Assembly: GCA_020055645.1 (NCBI GenBank)
Contig: CM034546.1
Location: 88,970,001-89,034,000, forward strand
Origin: Tomocerus qinae
Taxonomy: Eukaryota > Arthropoda > Collembola > Entomobryomorpha > Tomoceridae
Direction of reading: 5' to 3'
Length of the DNA stretch: 64,000 bases
In this document: positions 16,101-29,300 of the stretch, in pieces
How the letters are laid out: each line of letters begins with the position of its first letter
How positions within the stretch are numbered: the stretch's first letter is position 1
The notes under the pieces: model-generated
Databases searched by the model: none
The model's input: only the letters and a program-made list of their open reading frames with translations
Told to the model about the DNA's origin: nothing
Program-made: the position numbers and the translations under genes

Positions 16101-17245
16101 GGTACAAGTGAGATGAGATTGTAGGTTTGCCCTACATTTGTTTTTCGTTTGCATTGGCCTTACATTGGCTTTGTCAAGTTTTACTTTGAGTTGGTTTTAC
16201 TCAACAAACTCACTTGGCTTCCCTCATTCCATACATACTGAATATAACACTTTGTGCAAATACAAATATGACATACAATCAGTCAGTCCTCTCTCTTCTC
16301 CTATTGTACTGTACATTGTGTTGGCGGAGACGACTTATTAATGTTCATTATTCATTTCAATGTATTATACCCACCCACGGAACATTAAGGACAGAACATA
16401 CTATACACTATGTGCTAAGTATATATTATAAAGATCTCTTTAACTATATGTGTACTCGTCTACGACAGGTAGGTACCTCTCTATAGTAGCATTCTCACAT
16501 TCACCTACAATTCACACTCTGTGCAAATGCATATCTCCACTTATGTAAATGCATATCATTTAGGTATAACCCAATCGCTCTCCCGATGGTTTACCTTTAA
16601 ACACACATCTGTAGTTTGTACCTGTCTACTTGTCTCCTTTTCTGCTGCGCACCATTCAACGTGGCATAGCACGGCACTCAATTGAGTAGTAAATGTAAGT
16701 CATAAAACTAAATCGCTACGGTGCAATGCTATGCGTGTTTTGTCTTCCTTACTTTTGTTTATCGTCAGTACATTTTCCTAGAGCTTTGCTTTCGCTTTAC
16801 TTACTATTGTCGTTATGCCCGTATATGCATGCTCTCTGTGAATTCAACTGTAATATAAAAATAAATGACATTTCTTTAGTCGCGTATAAAACATGGTATA
16901 CATAATAGATAGAAATAGTGTTACATTTAGCAGAGAAGTATCAAAGTTCGGATGGAGATGCATTTCTGTTAGGGCCAGAGTTAGAAAGAATAGCCGTCAA
17001 TAAATAGACAATGTCCTCTGCGTTAGCGAACACCACTTCCCTCATCTCTCCTTCTGTATATTTAGAACTTTACTACTACAGTTTTGACAGTAATAATAGT
17101 AGGATTTGATTTGGTTCTTGGAAGATGAAGTAGAGCATTGAATGTGGAAGTGGATGAGGAGAAAAAGCCTTAATACTCACAGCCACTTCTCTATTCTGAA
17201 ATGTGCGAGTGATTGAATAAATGATGTGATGTTCTTTTGTTACAG

Positions 17246-17379
17246 AAATCGCACGAGTCCGGGGTAATTTATTTCACCTGTCAGGTGTGAAGCAAGAGCC
17301 TTTAGAGCTTCCCGAAGCTCTAGGTGCAGTAGTAACCTTATCAGAAAAAGTCTACGTCCCCGTTAAGGAACATCCCGAT
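17246..17379 (+). CDS. how: how exon: post-QUA1 linker and start of KH domain
   Basis: The acceptor TTGTTACAG precedes a reading frame that needs one base from a previous exon (the G of a Glu codon) and gives [14 protein letters not shown], then [20 protein letters not shown] and HPD. This matches the QKI/How segment between QUA1 and the KH domain. The donor GTAAGT follows an in-frame GAT codon, so the exon ends in phase 0. The phase-1 entry shows that an upstream coding exon exists. Confidence 0.92.
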
Positions 17380-20300
17380 GTAAGTCCCTCTTTTTTATCA
17401 TTCTTAGCCTAGATATTTACATAATTATTTCTTGAGAATTATTTATTTAATTTGGTTGTGTATTATTTTCAGTTCAATTTCGTCGGTCGGATTTTGGGAC
17501 CGAGAGGAATGACTGCCAAGCAGTTGGAGCAAGAGACTGGATGTAAAATCATGGTCAGGGGGAAGGGTTCCATGAGGGACAAAAAGAAGGTAAGTTGTGT
17601 TTTGTGTCACTTAGCCAAGGTTTCCTATGACTGACTGACGCTTACGCTATAGTGACAATTCAAGCGAAGAAGTGAACTCAAGCCAACAATATTCTGTGCA
17701 TTTCTCTGTTTCCCTCTCCTAATGTATTATTTGGAAAAGTGTTTCTGTTCTTTCATTTCTGCTCGCATGGCGTGCCGGAGCATGTCATCGCAGAACTTAC
17801 AACTACTCAAGACAAAACATAGACAAGGCAGTCAAAATCAACATTTTCACAGTGCAAATATTGAGTTAGTACGCCTGCCATCTCATCTATTTTTACATCT
17901 TCGAGTTCAGGTCATAGCACTTTAGTTTTTTTCGAAGAAGAGCACCTTCAGATGATATGCAGGAATATTTGGTCAACTCAGCAGACGGGACTCTTCTAAT
18001 CTAACATTAGCTATACTCTCTTCCCCTCAAAATGACGCTCCTACCAAACTTTTTTCGACTCCTTTCTATTTCTCCTCGGATTGGCTCGCGGAATTTTCTC
18101 CAAGCAGGCACAATATTCTGCTCTGTAGCTCTTCCCATTGATTTGGCATACTTGTTTTGGATGGGAAGACTTGGAAAAGTCGGATTGCGCGATTGACTTG
18201 ACTTGACTTAACGTTACGAGACCATGTCAAAATGTTTACAAGCTCCATGCCCTGACTTGGCCGGTTTCTCGGATAGAGATACGACTCAGCTGCTTCAATG
18301 GCTTAAAAATGGGAACTGTATATCGGAGATAAAACAGGCATTTTGTTCGACTTCATTTCAGTTCAGCAATGAACCTTCCCATTTCAAGTTTGAATTGAAT
18401 TGAAAAAATTGAAGAGCAGATTGAATTAAAATATTATGCTTCCGTTAGCTAAAAGTGAGGTTGTTAAGGAAAATGAATGGTATAGAAGTTCTATACAAGA
18501 CGTTTGCACTTTCGTACAGCAGTCGAAGCGGATGGAATTCAAAATTGGTTTTGTCTTTCTCAGATCAGACAAATATGCATAATGAGTTCAGAGTGGTTGT
18601 CCTCGCGGAGCCATAATGACATTAACTTTCATGTTACGTATAGAAAGAACATTACTTAGGCGAATTAAATAGAAATGGGTAAAACTGGTGCGTATAGACA
18701 CTTGCAGAATTTAAGAGCTAAATAGCTAGTAGTATAATACTATTGGAATAAACTGTTTTAGAAATTGTGGTGCAAGATAGTCGTACCTTTCCATTAAGGG
18801 CACTTTTGTTGTTTGAGTAAAGAAGACTTTATGGGCTATGTGAATGTTGTACAAAGTTGATGCGGAAGTTAAACTGCAATGAAATTTCCAGTAGCAAAGT
18901 AAAGGGAAATTAAACATGTAAAACTAACTACATGGAGATAGTGGAGAAGACGGCAGGGTAGAGTATTCTTGCCAGTGGCATGCCTTATGTAAAATGTTAT
19001 GTTTTGAGGAAAGGGACTAAAGAGTAATTTTGTTTAATGTGGCTGTTACGATTTGGTTTACGTTAGTATTTTGTATTTCATTATATTATAGTAGATATAG
19101 GTAGCTACACATGTTACTACATTATGTTCTATATAAGTTACAATTACTTACTGGAAGACAGTTGGATGTCGTATCGTGTGTGTCTGTAGTATGTGTAGTG
19201 GGGTGTTGTGGTGTATGTGTTGTGTGGAATGATCAGATTGGAGGAGAGTCAGTACATTAAGTTAAGTTAAGAGTCTGAGAGTCATTCTTGTAAGAGTGGT
19301 ACATGGAAATGGCATGAGGCAAGCAGGCAGGACAAACTGGATGGAGTGTGGGTGGAAGGAAATGTTGTTGAGACTCTCTGTGAGACTTGTTCTTGGATCC
19401 GAGAGAGTGAGGAGCAAAGGGAAAGAGAATAAGAGCACTCGAAAGTAAACTAAACGAAAAAGATGTTAGTTGGTTTCCTTCCTCTGAATTGCATTGCATT
19501 TACGAAGGACTCCACAGAGATCTGTTCTTCAGTCTGTTCGGATACACACAACTACACAACAATCTAGTTTAGTTGACTGTGTAATGTAAACTCTTCTAAA
19601 TACAGATTATATGCCCTAGCACATGTACTTCTTCTGCAATACGTACTCTTTCACTCTCTCTCTATCCCTCCATGTCTTTCTTCGTTTATACTTGCAAAGC
19701 ACGAAGTTTTTCCACAGAGATTGCGTCAGCGGCCAAAACTTCCAACTAAATTTACGGCTGCAGTCAGGACAGGAGCGCCTGGTTTATTTTTAGGTTCTTT
19801 GCCCAATATAGTCATTCCCGTACGCGTGTGATTTTCAAGATTTCCATGAGCACATGTCTATATGAAACCAAATGCTGGATCCTGCCTCTTTCTTTTCTGC
19901 TTCCTATATTTTATTCCGATATCAGCAAAACCAAAGCCGAAGCACCACCAAATGAAATGCTACTACGCTACTCTACACAACTTAATAGCAGAGCGCGACG
20001 AGTGAGAAAATCTCGTATACAAACAACTCTCCTCACTAGATACTTTTCTATACTTAATAACTACTGCAATGAATTTATTTCCCTCACTTTTACACCTTCT
20101 CATTTTCGACAATGTAACTTTGTGTTGGCCTAGCAGGTACTACGTAGAGCGTGGTTTATTTGGAGCATTCGTCTTGTGACGACACAGCACGGAACGGTCA
20201 AAACAACCGAGAAGCATGCAATTTGTCCAAACGGACGCCTATACTTTAGTCAGTATTGTAAAATTGGCAGAACAGGGAAACTAAAGACATTTTCTTTCGC

Positions 20301-23300
20301 TCTAAGTAGTTATTTTACTTTCGTGGGTTATCTCTGTGGAGCCCCTATCGTTCCTAGTGCAAACATCATGTTTGTGTAATATATTATGTATGAGGATATT
20401 CGTGATACTAGTATAGGTAGTGTATGTCTGTATGGATGGAGTAGTAGTCGGTAGAAATGAGCAAAAAAGGTTGAGACTTGTAAAAGCAGTTGGTCTCCTC
20501 AGCTCGTCAGTTATTATGTCTAATGTCTGGCTCTGGTCTGAAAATGAAAAACGGGAGGAAAAAGTAGAGTAGCTCCTATCGTGTCATATCATGTCTGTCT
20601 TACGTCTCTTTGCTTTTCTACTCTTTGCTTAGAGGTATAGTATCTTGGCTACTTATCTGTCTATATTTAAGTACGCTCTGTCTATCTCTGCACAGTTTCA
20701 GTCAGATAAATATGATATAACGGACGATGAAGAAAGGTTTTCTTGGCTTGCTCTTCCTTTTGGTGACTTGACGAGACTTTACGGCAGTTTGAACGTTTTT
20801 CCCAACTTTTCCCCTCCAAGTCGCACTCGAGAATTTTCATGATTTATGATGACTTTTGATTTGTGTTTTACAGGAAGAGCAGAATCGGGGCAAACCCAAT
20901 TGGGAACACCTTAATGACGAGCTCCATGTTCTCATCACAGCAGAAGATACAGAAAATCGGGGTAAAATAAAACTGCAACGTGCTGTCGACGAAGTTAAAA
21001 AACTTTTGATTCCGGTAATGAGGAAAACATTTCTCTGACTCTTTACATTGTACATAGCTTTTGTTCTAGGCTGAGTTATGTTAGAAGTAGGTACAAACGG
21101 TGTAACAACATCCCTCTAACAGAGTTATAACTACTAATGTGTAAGTTATACAGATGACAGGGGGAATGTAGCTGAAGTACTACTTAAGCCAAGCCTACAT
21201 TTATTTCTTATCTCTCTGTGTATGTATGTAGAAAGTAGTTAAAAGAAATTCAGAGAACCATCACATCCACATCAGGCAAAGTAAAGAAAAGCCACGACGA
21301 AAGCTAAAAGACATTCTTACAATAGCACGCTTTGTCATAACGTTTACGTGAACGGAGCAGCGTCCGTTTGTGTAAGCCTCTGCTTTGCACAAGCCAAAAA
21401 CCAATCCAATTCACCGACTGCCAATGCCAACTCGTCTCATTTTCTTCCAAGTCTCAACTCTCAACTTAAGTCGATTCTGTCTGGGAACAGATCACATCAA
21501 AAGAACATCGCCTCTCTCATCCATGGCAGTCGCACACAGTCATATCACAAAAGAACAGAAGAGACTGTCAGATAACAAACTCATAGCTTGTGGGACTATT
21601 TAGGATGGGCTCTTATTCATACCCCTTCATTTTTCAAAAACACATAAATAAGTACAAAGTACAAACATTTAGCAAAAAATTTAAATTTCGGATATCTGCC
21701 AGTTTGGCAAAACTATGAGCATTAATATACATTATTTTACATAGATGACAATGAAACGAAGATCAGTTTTTATAATAAAAAAAATACTCTGTATTAAGAA
21801 AAGACATAAAGTGAAGCATTTGTCATGCTTACTAGCGAAATATAGTTCGTTTTTTGTTAGGACAAAAAAAGAATTGTGTTAGCACTTCAACAATTTATTT
21901 TTGGCAAGAGATTTTAAGGTTTTGGCCCTTCTTTAGAAATGGTTGTAGGATACGCCGTTGTTGAGTAATAGTATGTGTGTGTTCTGTTTGTTAGAGTTTT
22001 AGTAGATGAAATACCTGCAATAGCGGCGGTGTGCGCTATTAACAGTAGGAGAATAGTAGGTAGGTATAATGTCTTGTCATGCAGTATACTTAATCCCACC
22101 TTTGTCACCTTATCTTATCAAGTCCTACTTATACCTTTTTGGTCCATTAGATCCACTATGTACATAGGGAATCAAGTCAAAGTATCACGTATTATGTATA
22201 CCACTCGCTTCTATCTACCAGTACATAGTACACACACAGTAAACACAGTGTGAGTATGTACATATGTATTTATGTTGGCCAATCCATTTCAATCCAATTC
22301 CCAGTCCAGAGAGAGGGGTAGAGACAAGAGAAGATATTATCAAGCAGGCAGGCCAGCCAGATCTTGCAGAAAAGTCTCTAAGCAATTCTTGCCGAATGAG
22401 TGAGGGAGTTAAGTTAAGATGTCTTTTCTTCTTCTTTCGATTGCATTGCTCTCAGTTTTGGACTGCTATGACCCGCATAGTCCTTTCTTTGACTCCTTCT
22501 TCATGGTTTCGAATACACATTTAAATCAATTGTCAAATATCATGGAAATATAAAAATTTCATTCTGCGACTTCTGTTTCCAACTTACCCTTGTAAGGTGC
22601 CCCATTTTATCCAAAACGAGAAGGAGAATCAGATTCGTCCCACCAGCTACCAATTCTACTGCGTATAATAGTTCTCGGCAGATATATACATACCATCGAA
22701 ACCATGTTCATATTAGCAAGGATAGGAAAATGACCAAAATTCTCTACTATATTTTGCAATAAGTTGAGATTGTTTTTTGTATAGTTAGTAGTGGTGGGTC
22801 TATGCAGTGGGAGTAGTATATAGTAGGAGTGGGCTTTTGTAAGATTGCTTGCCACATTATAGTTTATTACTTGGGTACTTACATGTCACCAGAGTGTCAG
22901 GTTGCCATTTCTCATTTTGGCGATAAGTTTTTTTCTTTTCCCATCTTTTCCCAAGTTGCCCTAACGTATTTTAGCGTCGTGTCCCTGTCCTCTCCTTCTT
23001 CTCGAGATGAGCAATCATTTGGCTCTCTTCTAATAAAAATGCTACTTTACTTACTGCAGAGACTCTGCTCTATTCTACATGAAAGACATATACATACATA
23101 TTGTAGCAAATGGGAGAGTTGGGTAAATGGCAAATCCAGAGAATGGCAAGAACATGTCAATAAAAATAATGGATTGGATTAGATGTGATTTGATGCGACG
23201 AGTCGAATTGCATTGAGACAGTCAACTTGAGTGATTTCCTTTATTTAGCGTATACTCTCGCCTTCTGCTCAACGCTCACTCACTCTTCAAACCCTATAGC

Positions 23301-26300
23301 TACACTCGTACGTACGTACACGTTGAATACGTCCACGTAAACGAGTTGGCGACTTGATTTCGTTCGATTTCCCCTAAAAGGCTTGATTGAATTCGGACCA
23401 GCTTTATTTCTTTACATGCTCACTTACCTTAGCGAGAGTTAGATTACCCTGCACTCACTCGCATCACCACTATCCTTATTCCACTGATAGAGGCTGATAG
23501 CTAATAAGCAGTCAATATAGGCACTGCTCCTTACATCTGCAACGTCGTAGTTGCGAAAACGTTGGACGAACACAAATATTTACTCAACAAAGTACAAGTA
23601 TGTCAGCATGATATGTATGTGCTAAATCTTGATAATCACTCTAAGCCGACTTCATCGCTTTTACCTACCAATTCCCATTATTGTGCAGCATTTATTTGCA
23701 AAATCGTTACCATTAATTTAACCAATGTCACGTCTAAATACTAAAGCACTCGCTGTTCGCTTCGCTCTAAAGTTCGGATGTTTTCAAATAAGATGACGAA
23801 ATCCCAATTTTACTAGCTATTGGTTTTAATAGGATTTTCATAGTGATTGATTACATTGCGTAAGTGAAGATGTGGATGTACTAGTACCATATTCTAGTTT
23901 TAAATAGTATATTCTAATAATAATTGAAATTGGACTAACTAGTAACTATATTATTACTAGGATTAAATTAGCAGGCGTAAGTGCTTAAGTAGTAGTAGTC
24001 TGGTAGGTAGGACAGAAGAGTTGTAGTTGATAGTAGTAAATAAATCAATGCTATAATAGATTGCTAATGAGTTTGTGTTTGATTTTTGTTGCAGGCGGAA
24101 GGAGAGGACGAGCTGAAGAAGCGTCAGCTGATGGAGTTAGCGATAATAAATGGGACGTACAGGGACTCTAAGGAGTCACGGAACACGGCAGCTGTGAATG
24201 CCGCAGCAGCCCAGTTAGTCTCACCTCAAGTGCCATTATCCGCCCTTAGAGCAGCGACGCCCTTAGGTTTTTACGGTTTTCTAAAACACAAAACAATGCA
24301 TAAACATATTTTGATGGATGCTCAGTCGTTCAATCAGCCGTATTACGGACACCCGGAGCAGCAGTCTTATTCCCTTGATTTTGATGGAATTGTAGGTGCA
24401 CCTCTGATTATTTCACCGCATCGTTTGAGCAATGGTTTAAGTTCTGCAGCGGCTGCTGCGGCCGCCGCAGCTGGTGCTCCTCCGCCTCTTCTGGCTCCTG
24501 GTGCCACTGATAGTCTCCTGTACGCCGCCTCGCCTTACACTACCGCAGACTACGCTACCTACTTATCATTAGCCGAGTATCCCCCTGAACATGGTGGGTT
24601 GTTTGCCAGATAGACCAAATTCAATTTTATTTTTTATTATTATTATTCCAATTCTATTTTATGCCATTTCTGCATTATCTCATTATCCTCCTAAAGACGG
24701 ATAATTATCATTTTCAGTTATTATTGTGTCTGCACTTTATTATTTCAAAACGTATATATTATAAATGATTATTATACTTTATTACGACTATTATTATTAC
24801 TATGAGTATGATTATAATAATATGAAACCAAGTAAGTAAGTATAATATACTTATAGCAATGGCCAATTCGCAAAGCGATCCTACCTATAAGCTCTGATTG
24901 ATCTTTAAATATTTTAATTATTATTATTACTATATGCAAAGCTAAAGATAAGTAAGTCAAAAGCTTAACTGTACTGTAAGTAAGTAAAGCTGAGCTAAAG
25001 CTAACCTTATTTAAGCCAAGCCAAGCCAATTTTAAGCCAAGCCACCATTGCGTAGCAAAGCAAGCATCATTCAATTCATGTCGAGTTTGAATTTTTTAAT
25101 TGTCGTTCGTTCGTTCGTTTGTATTTCCTAAGTTAATAGTATATTATGATTATGATGTGTTTTGTTACTGTATTTACCTTTCTCTCACTACGAGTATGTA
25201 GCACCGTATCACCCCACCACATTATATTTCGGTTTGTATTGCACCCTCGGTTACTTTCACTCCTTCTTCTTGGGAGTCGCAGTAGCTTTTGTTGTGTAAT
25301 TGTTACCAGACCACCTTGAGTTAGTTAGTTTGACTAGTACCGTTTGTCTCTTCCGGCTCTTTCCCTTTGACATTTTTACCTATACTGCCGTAGTAGATTT
25401 CAACCTCAAACTAGTACGTAGTAGAGTCAGCTAGATTCTCCCCCTTTGTTCACTCCAGCACAGTGATCTTTTACATAATTTATTATGATTACCCCGTCCA
25501 CATTTATTTAGAGAGTAGATTTATGTATAGTGTCTAATTCCCTCTGCAGTTGTGCATACATAATTTATATATATATATATATGTCTGTATAGTAGAGTAG
25601 AATGTACTTCTACAGAAAACTTATTGTTATGTTACCTACCGGTTTAAGTTGTACTGTGTAATAGTCTCTCTCTCTTTTCAGTAGTATACTATTATAGTTA
25701 TATAAATAGATAGTCATATAGGATGTCCCAACGCATGACATGAAATTGAACTCTAATCTGATTTGATTCTCTATCTTTATTTACCGAACTGTAGCCAAGC
25801 TGAGAAAAAAAGCATCTAATTAATTGCCCAATCGACCCGTCCTTGTCTTCTCTCCGAACGCGTAGTATCTGTAGTAGTCTCAGTGGTAGTAAGTAGTAGT
25901 AGTACGTACCCTCTCTCTCCCATAAATATAGAACAAACAATGCAAGACTGTGACTGTACTGTACTTTACTGCACCGTACTGTTGTTTTGTACTTTTTTCG
26001 TTAGGTTACGTAACTCTATATTTACTCACATTACATTATTATACGAGTGCTAAGTATAAAAAAAGTCATTCAGTTCCGATGCACTTTCATAGCATTGCAA
26101 TGAGATTCCTTTGGAATGAATTGAGTGAGTCATTTTTTACGAGTTCTTTTCAGTGCATCTTTCTTGTGTCATGTCATGTCAAATCAAGTCAATGCTCCTT
26201 TTTCTACCTACGCAATTGTTTTGTGGTGCATTGTATTATTGTGTGGTTAGTGTTTGTTTACCTACGATTTACTATTGTTAGTCTAGTTTCCCTTTTAGTA

Positions 26301-29300
26301 AACATGCATTATGTATCTCTCTTCTGAACTGACTGGACTTGCTTTTAGCCTTTTGAAAATATTTGACGTTGACAGTTTGTTGGTGGGATGTTTGTCAACT
26401 TGTCAACTCTTTAATCATAAACACAATATCACAGTCCACGTCTACCCCAAACCAAACCAACCCAGTCACATTATTAGCTATTAGCTAGCCAGCCAAACCA
26501 TGTACTGTCTTTAGATGTAATATTAGTAAGTTTTGTTGGACGGGTCCAGTTAGTCTGTTTATGTCAGTTCTCCTCTCTGTGGGAATGTAAGCGTGAACCT
26601 ATTTATGTCAAATCAAGTAATGTAAACCTCGCATCTACGATTACTATATCATTAGTGGCTATGTAACTTAAGAATTAATGTAGACATGTCTCACCACTGT
26701 GACATTTTTTGTAAGTATTTACTAGTAGGGTAAGTAGGAAGGAAAGAAAGTTTACATTTTTCCTACACACGAGCTTCTCAGCTACTTATGTATTATACTT
26801 GTAATGGGAGTTTAGTTTAGATACTATACTGCTGCGTTATATTATGCAAACCTCTAAGGAAACAATGAGAAAATAATAATTATAGCGATAATTTACACTA
26901 TACACTGACGTAATGTGAATTAGGGTCGATAATTATATAATAGAATAGTAGTTGAAATACGTATAATATAAATGTTGTGATTTTGTTCTGGGCTGTACCA
27001 ATAGCAAAATGAGATTGAAAGGACGAGAGAGGATAATATTATTGTAGTATTGCGAATGCCTACAAAACCCCTGATAATAGGAGTAAAAGAGTTCAAGAAA
27101 CAGAGACGACTTTGTAATGTGTAGCAATTTAGTGTAATTTTTATTCCAGCTGTCCTAACCTGTCATGCTATGGTTAGCTATGCCAAGGGAAACGAAGCCA
27201 AACCAAACTAGACGAAGAAGACAGGGAAAACTATCAGAATCATAAAGAGGCTGATGCGGAAATGAATGATAATGTGGTAATATAAGAACAGATAGCTAGG
27301 CTATGAAATATCTTGAGGGATAAAAATCCTGCTGAACTGAACACTTGACACTCATTCGTCACGTCACGAGAAATTCTGTCAAAAGGCTCAGACATGGAAT
27401 CACAGCACACAGTCACTCACTCACTCACTCAGATTCCCCCAACACATTACATACAGTTACCCACAGTAATAACCATATTCCCATAAGTACCTTAAAATCC
27501 GCAGATCTTACAATGTGACAGGTAGATTTGATGGTTGGTGGGACGATTTATTTTGTCGATTCCTCCAGAGCACAAATCAATACTTGTTAAAAGCACACTC
27601 ACGGAATTCTGTCACTAATTATTCGTTGAGGAAATAACTCAAAAGGCAATTTCGGAGCCAGACTGACTCATTCCGTTTACTGTACTAAATGCGTGTGCCA
27701 AATTAGGTTTTGTAAGGAATGTTGTCTCTGGCGAATTTTGCACAGCCAAACGACAATTTACATATAGATGAGTAAGTAATATATTTGTGGTATATTACGT
27801 AGATAAGAAAAATGGAGGATATTATAAATCCGAAGATTGAGTGCCTCATCCAGTTCAGTCAGATTAGCTTGTTTCATGTCTTCATCTCTTTTCAGGCAGA
27901 CGGCTTATCATTTCCAAAGCTTCTTCACTTTTCCCTTGTGGTTTCGTTTCGTTTGGTTGGTTCACTTTCATTTGATTTCCCTCTGAATGACTATATTCAG
28001 ATGCGTCAGATTAAATTAGATTACATCCTCTTTACCTTGCCTCTACAAACTAAGTATATAGGTATCTGCTAAAAGAAACTTTTAAGGCCAAACTTAAACA
28101 TACCCATGCATACATTTGTTGGTATTATAAGGGAAATAAATAGGTGCAGACATTTTTACGTACTTATAAATAGAAGACTGAAATCCAGAACTCTTCTTAT
28201 CTTATTTGATCTGGATTAAATTACATTTTACATTATTTATGAAGTATGGAAGTATGAGGTACGTGTGTTTGCATTGCACATTGCCTTGTATCTCTTCTAT
28301 TCGGGAGCTGAAGAAGATTACCTCTCTCTGTGCTGTCCTGATGCACTTTAGCCTACTACTTATTTATAACTGGAATGAGTATTTCGATTTCCGTCTTTTT
28401 GTACATTTACTTATAAGTACTGCGTACATACATACGAAACGTATTTAAAAACCCGTTAAAAGTGATTGATTGTAGTTAATTATGTATAGTATGTACGTAG
28501 GTACGCATGTTTTTAAGCTTAACTGTCATATTTTGTGTTTATTTGTACTACACTCCGTGATGTAATTTATTATTCGTGGAATTTTCACAGAAAACAGAAG
28601 GCTTGCGAGCAATTTCTGCACTTTGGCTCTATTCTATTTATACGTGCTACTATTTGTGTATCTATATACTTATACATTGTGCTACGGTTTGTATTTATTT
28701 GTTTTGAACTGAAGGGAATTTACTTGGATTCATCTTTAGTAATGCAGCCAGTTCCCTCGCGGAATACGTTCTAATTACCTACTTGATTATAGTAGTTGAA
28801 GGCAAATTCGACATTTGAAAAGATTTAGTTAGCCGTAATGTAGAAGGAAGTTATCGAAGTATATAATTGTATTGATGGAAGTGATGGAGGAGGTGCATGA
28901 GGAGCTGTTGTGTTGCGTGTGATGTGATGTGACGATTTAATTTGATTCATTCAGGTGCTTGGCAAAATACCAGACAAGGAAAATTAACTAGAGCATACAT
29001 TTTCTAGGTATAACTCGTATTCTATTACATAAAATACTTTAAATCAAACACTGACTGACTATGCATGACAATTTGCATGGGTAATAATATAATCCTTCTT
29101 GTTCTTGTATATTGAGTCTCATGGGGTAAAAGATCACTGCATACGAATGCCCTATTTCTCGTGTTGCAATTTCATTGCTATAATTAATTAGCAAACACAA
29201 GTGTCATGTCATGTGGTTCGTTTACATATTTATTCATGTGATAGAGGCATGTGGACGTTGTTGCAAAATTGCAGAGATGCGTAACTCCACGAATGACAAA

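Larger units (their letters stand above)
1..17245. other. Non-coding stretch upstream of the how exons
   Basis: I see no exon I can support in this 17-kb stretch. Open frames are short, AT-rich and lack recognisable protein motifs. I looked on the plus strand for an exon ending in a QUA1-type ERLLDE signature followed by a phase-1 donor, which should precede the exon at 17,246, and did not find one. The DNA is full of short, locally duplicated words such as GTCAAGTC, GCATGGCATGG and GTAGGTAG, and of small simple repeats. It is most likely part of a very long first intron of how, or upstream flank. Confidence 0.5.

Noticed and set aside
22829-23182. 117-codon plus-strand frame in a how intron
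   Set aside because: Lies inside the intron between confirmed exons and has no protein features.
24325-24360. Shorter intron in how from 24,267 to an acceptor at CTCAG 24,325
   Set aside because: A 59-nt removal shifts the frame and meets a stop soon after.
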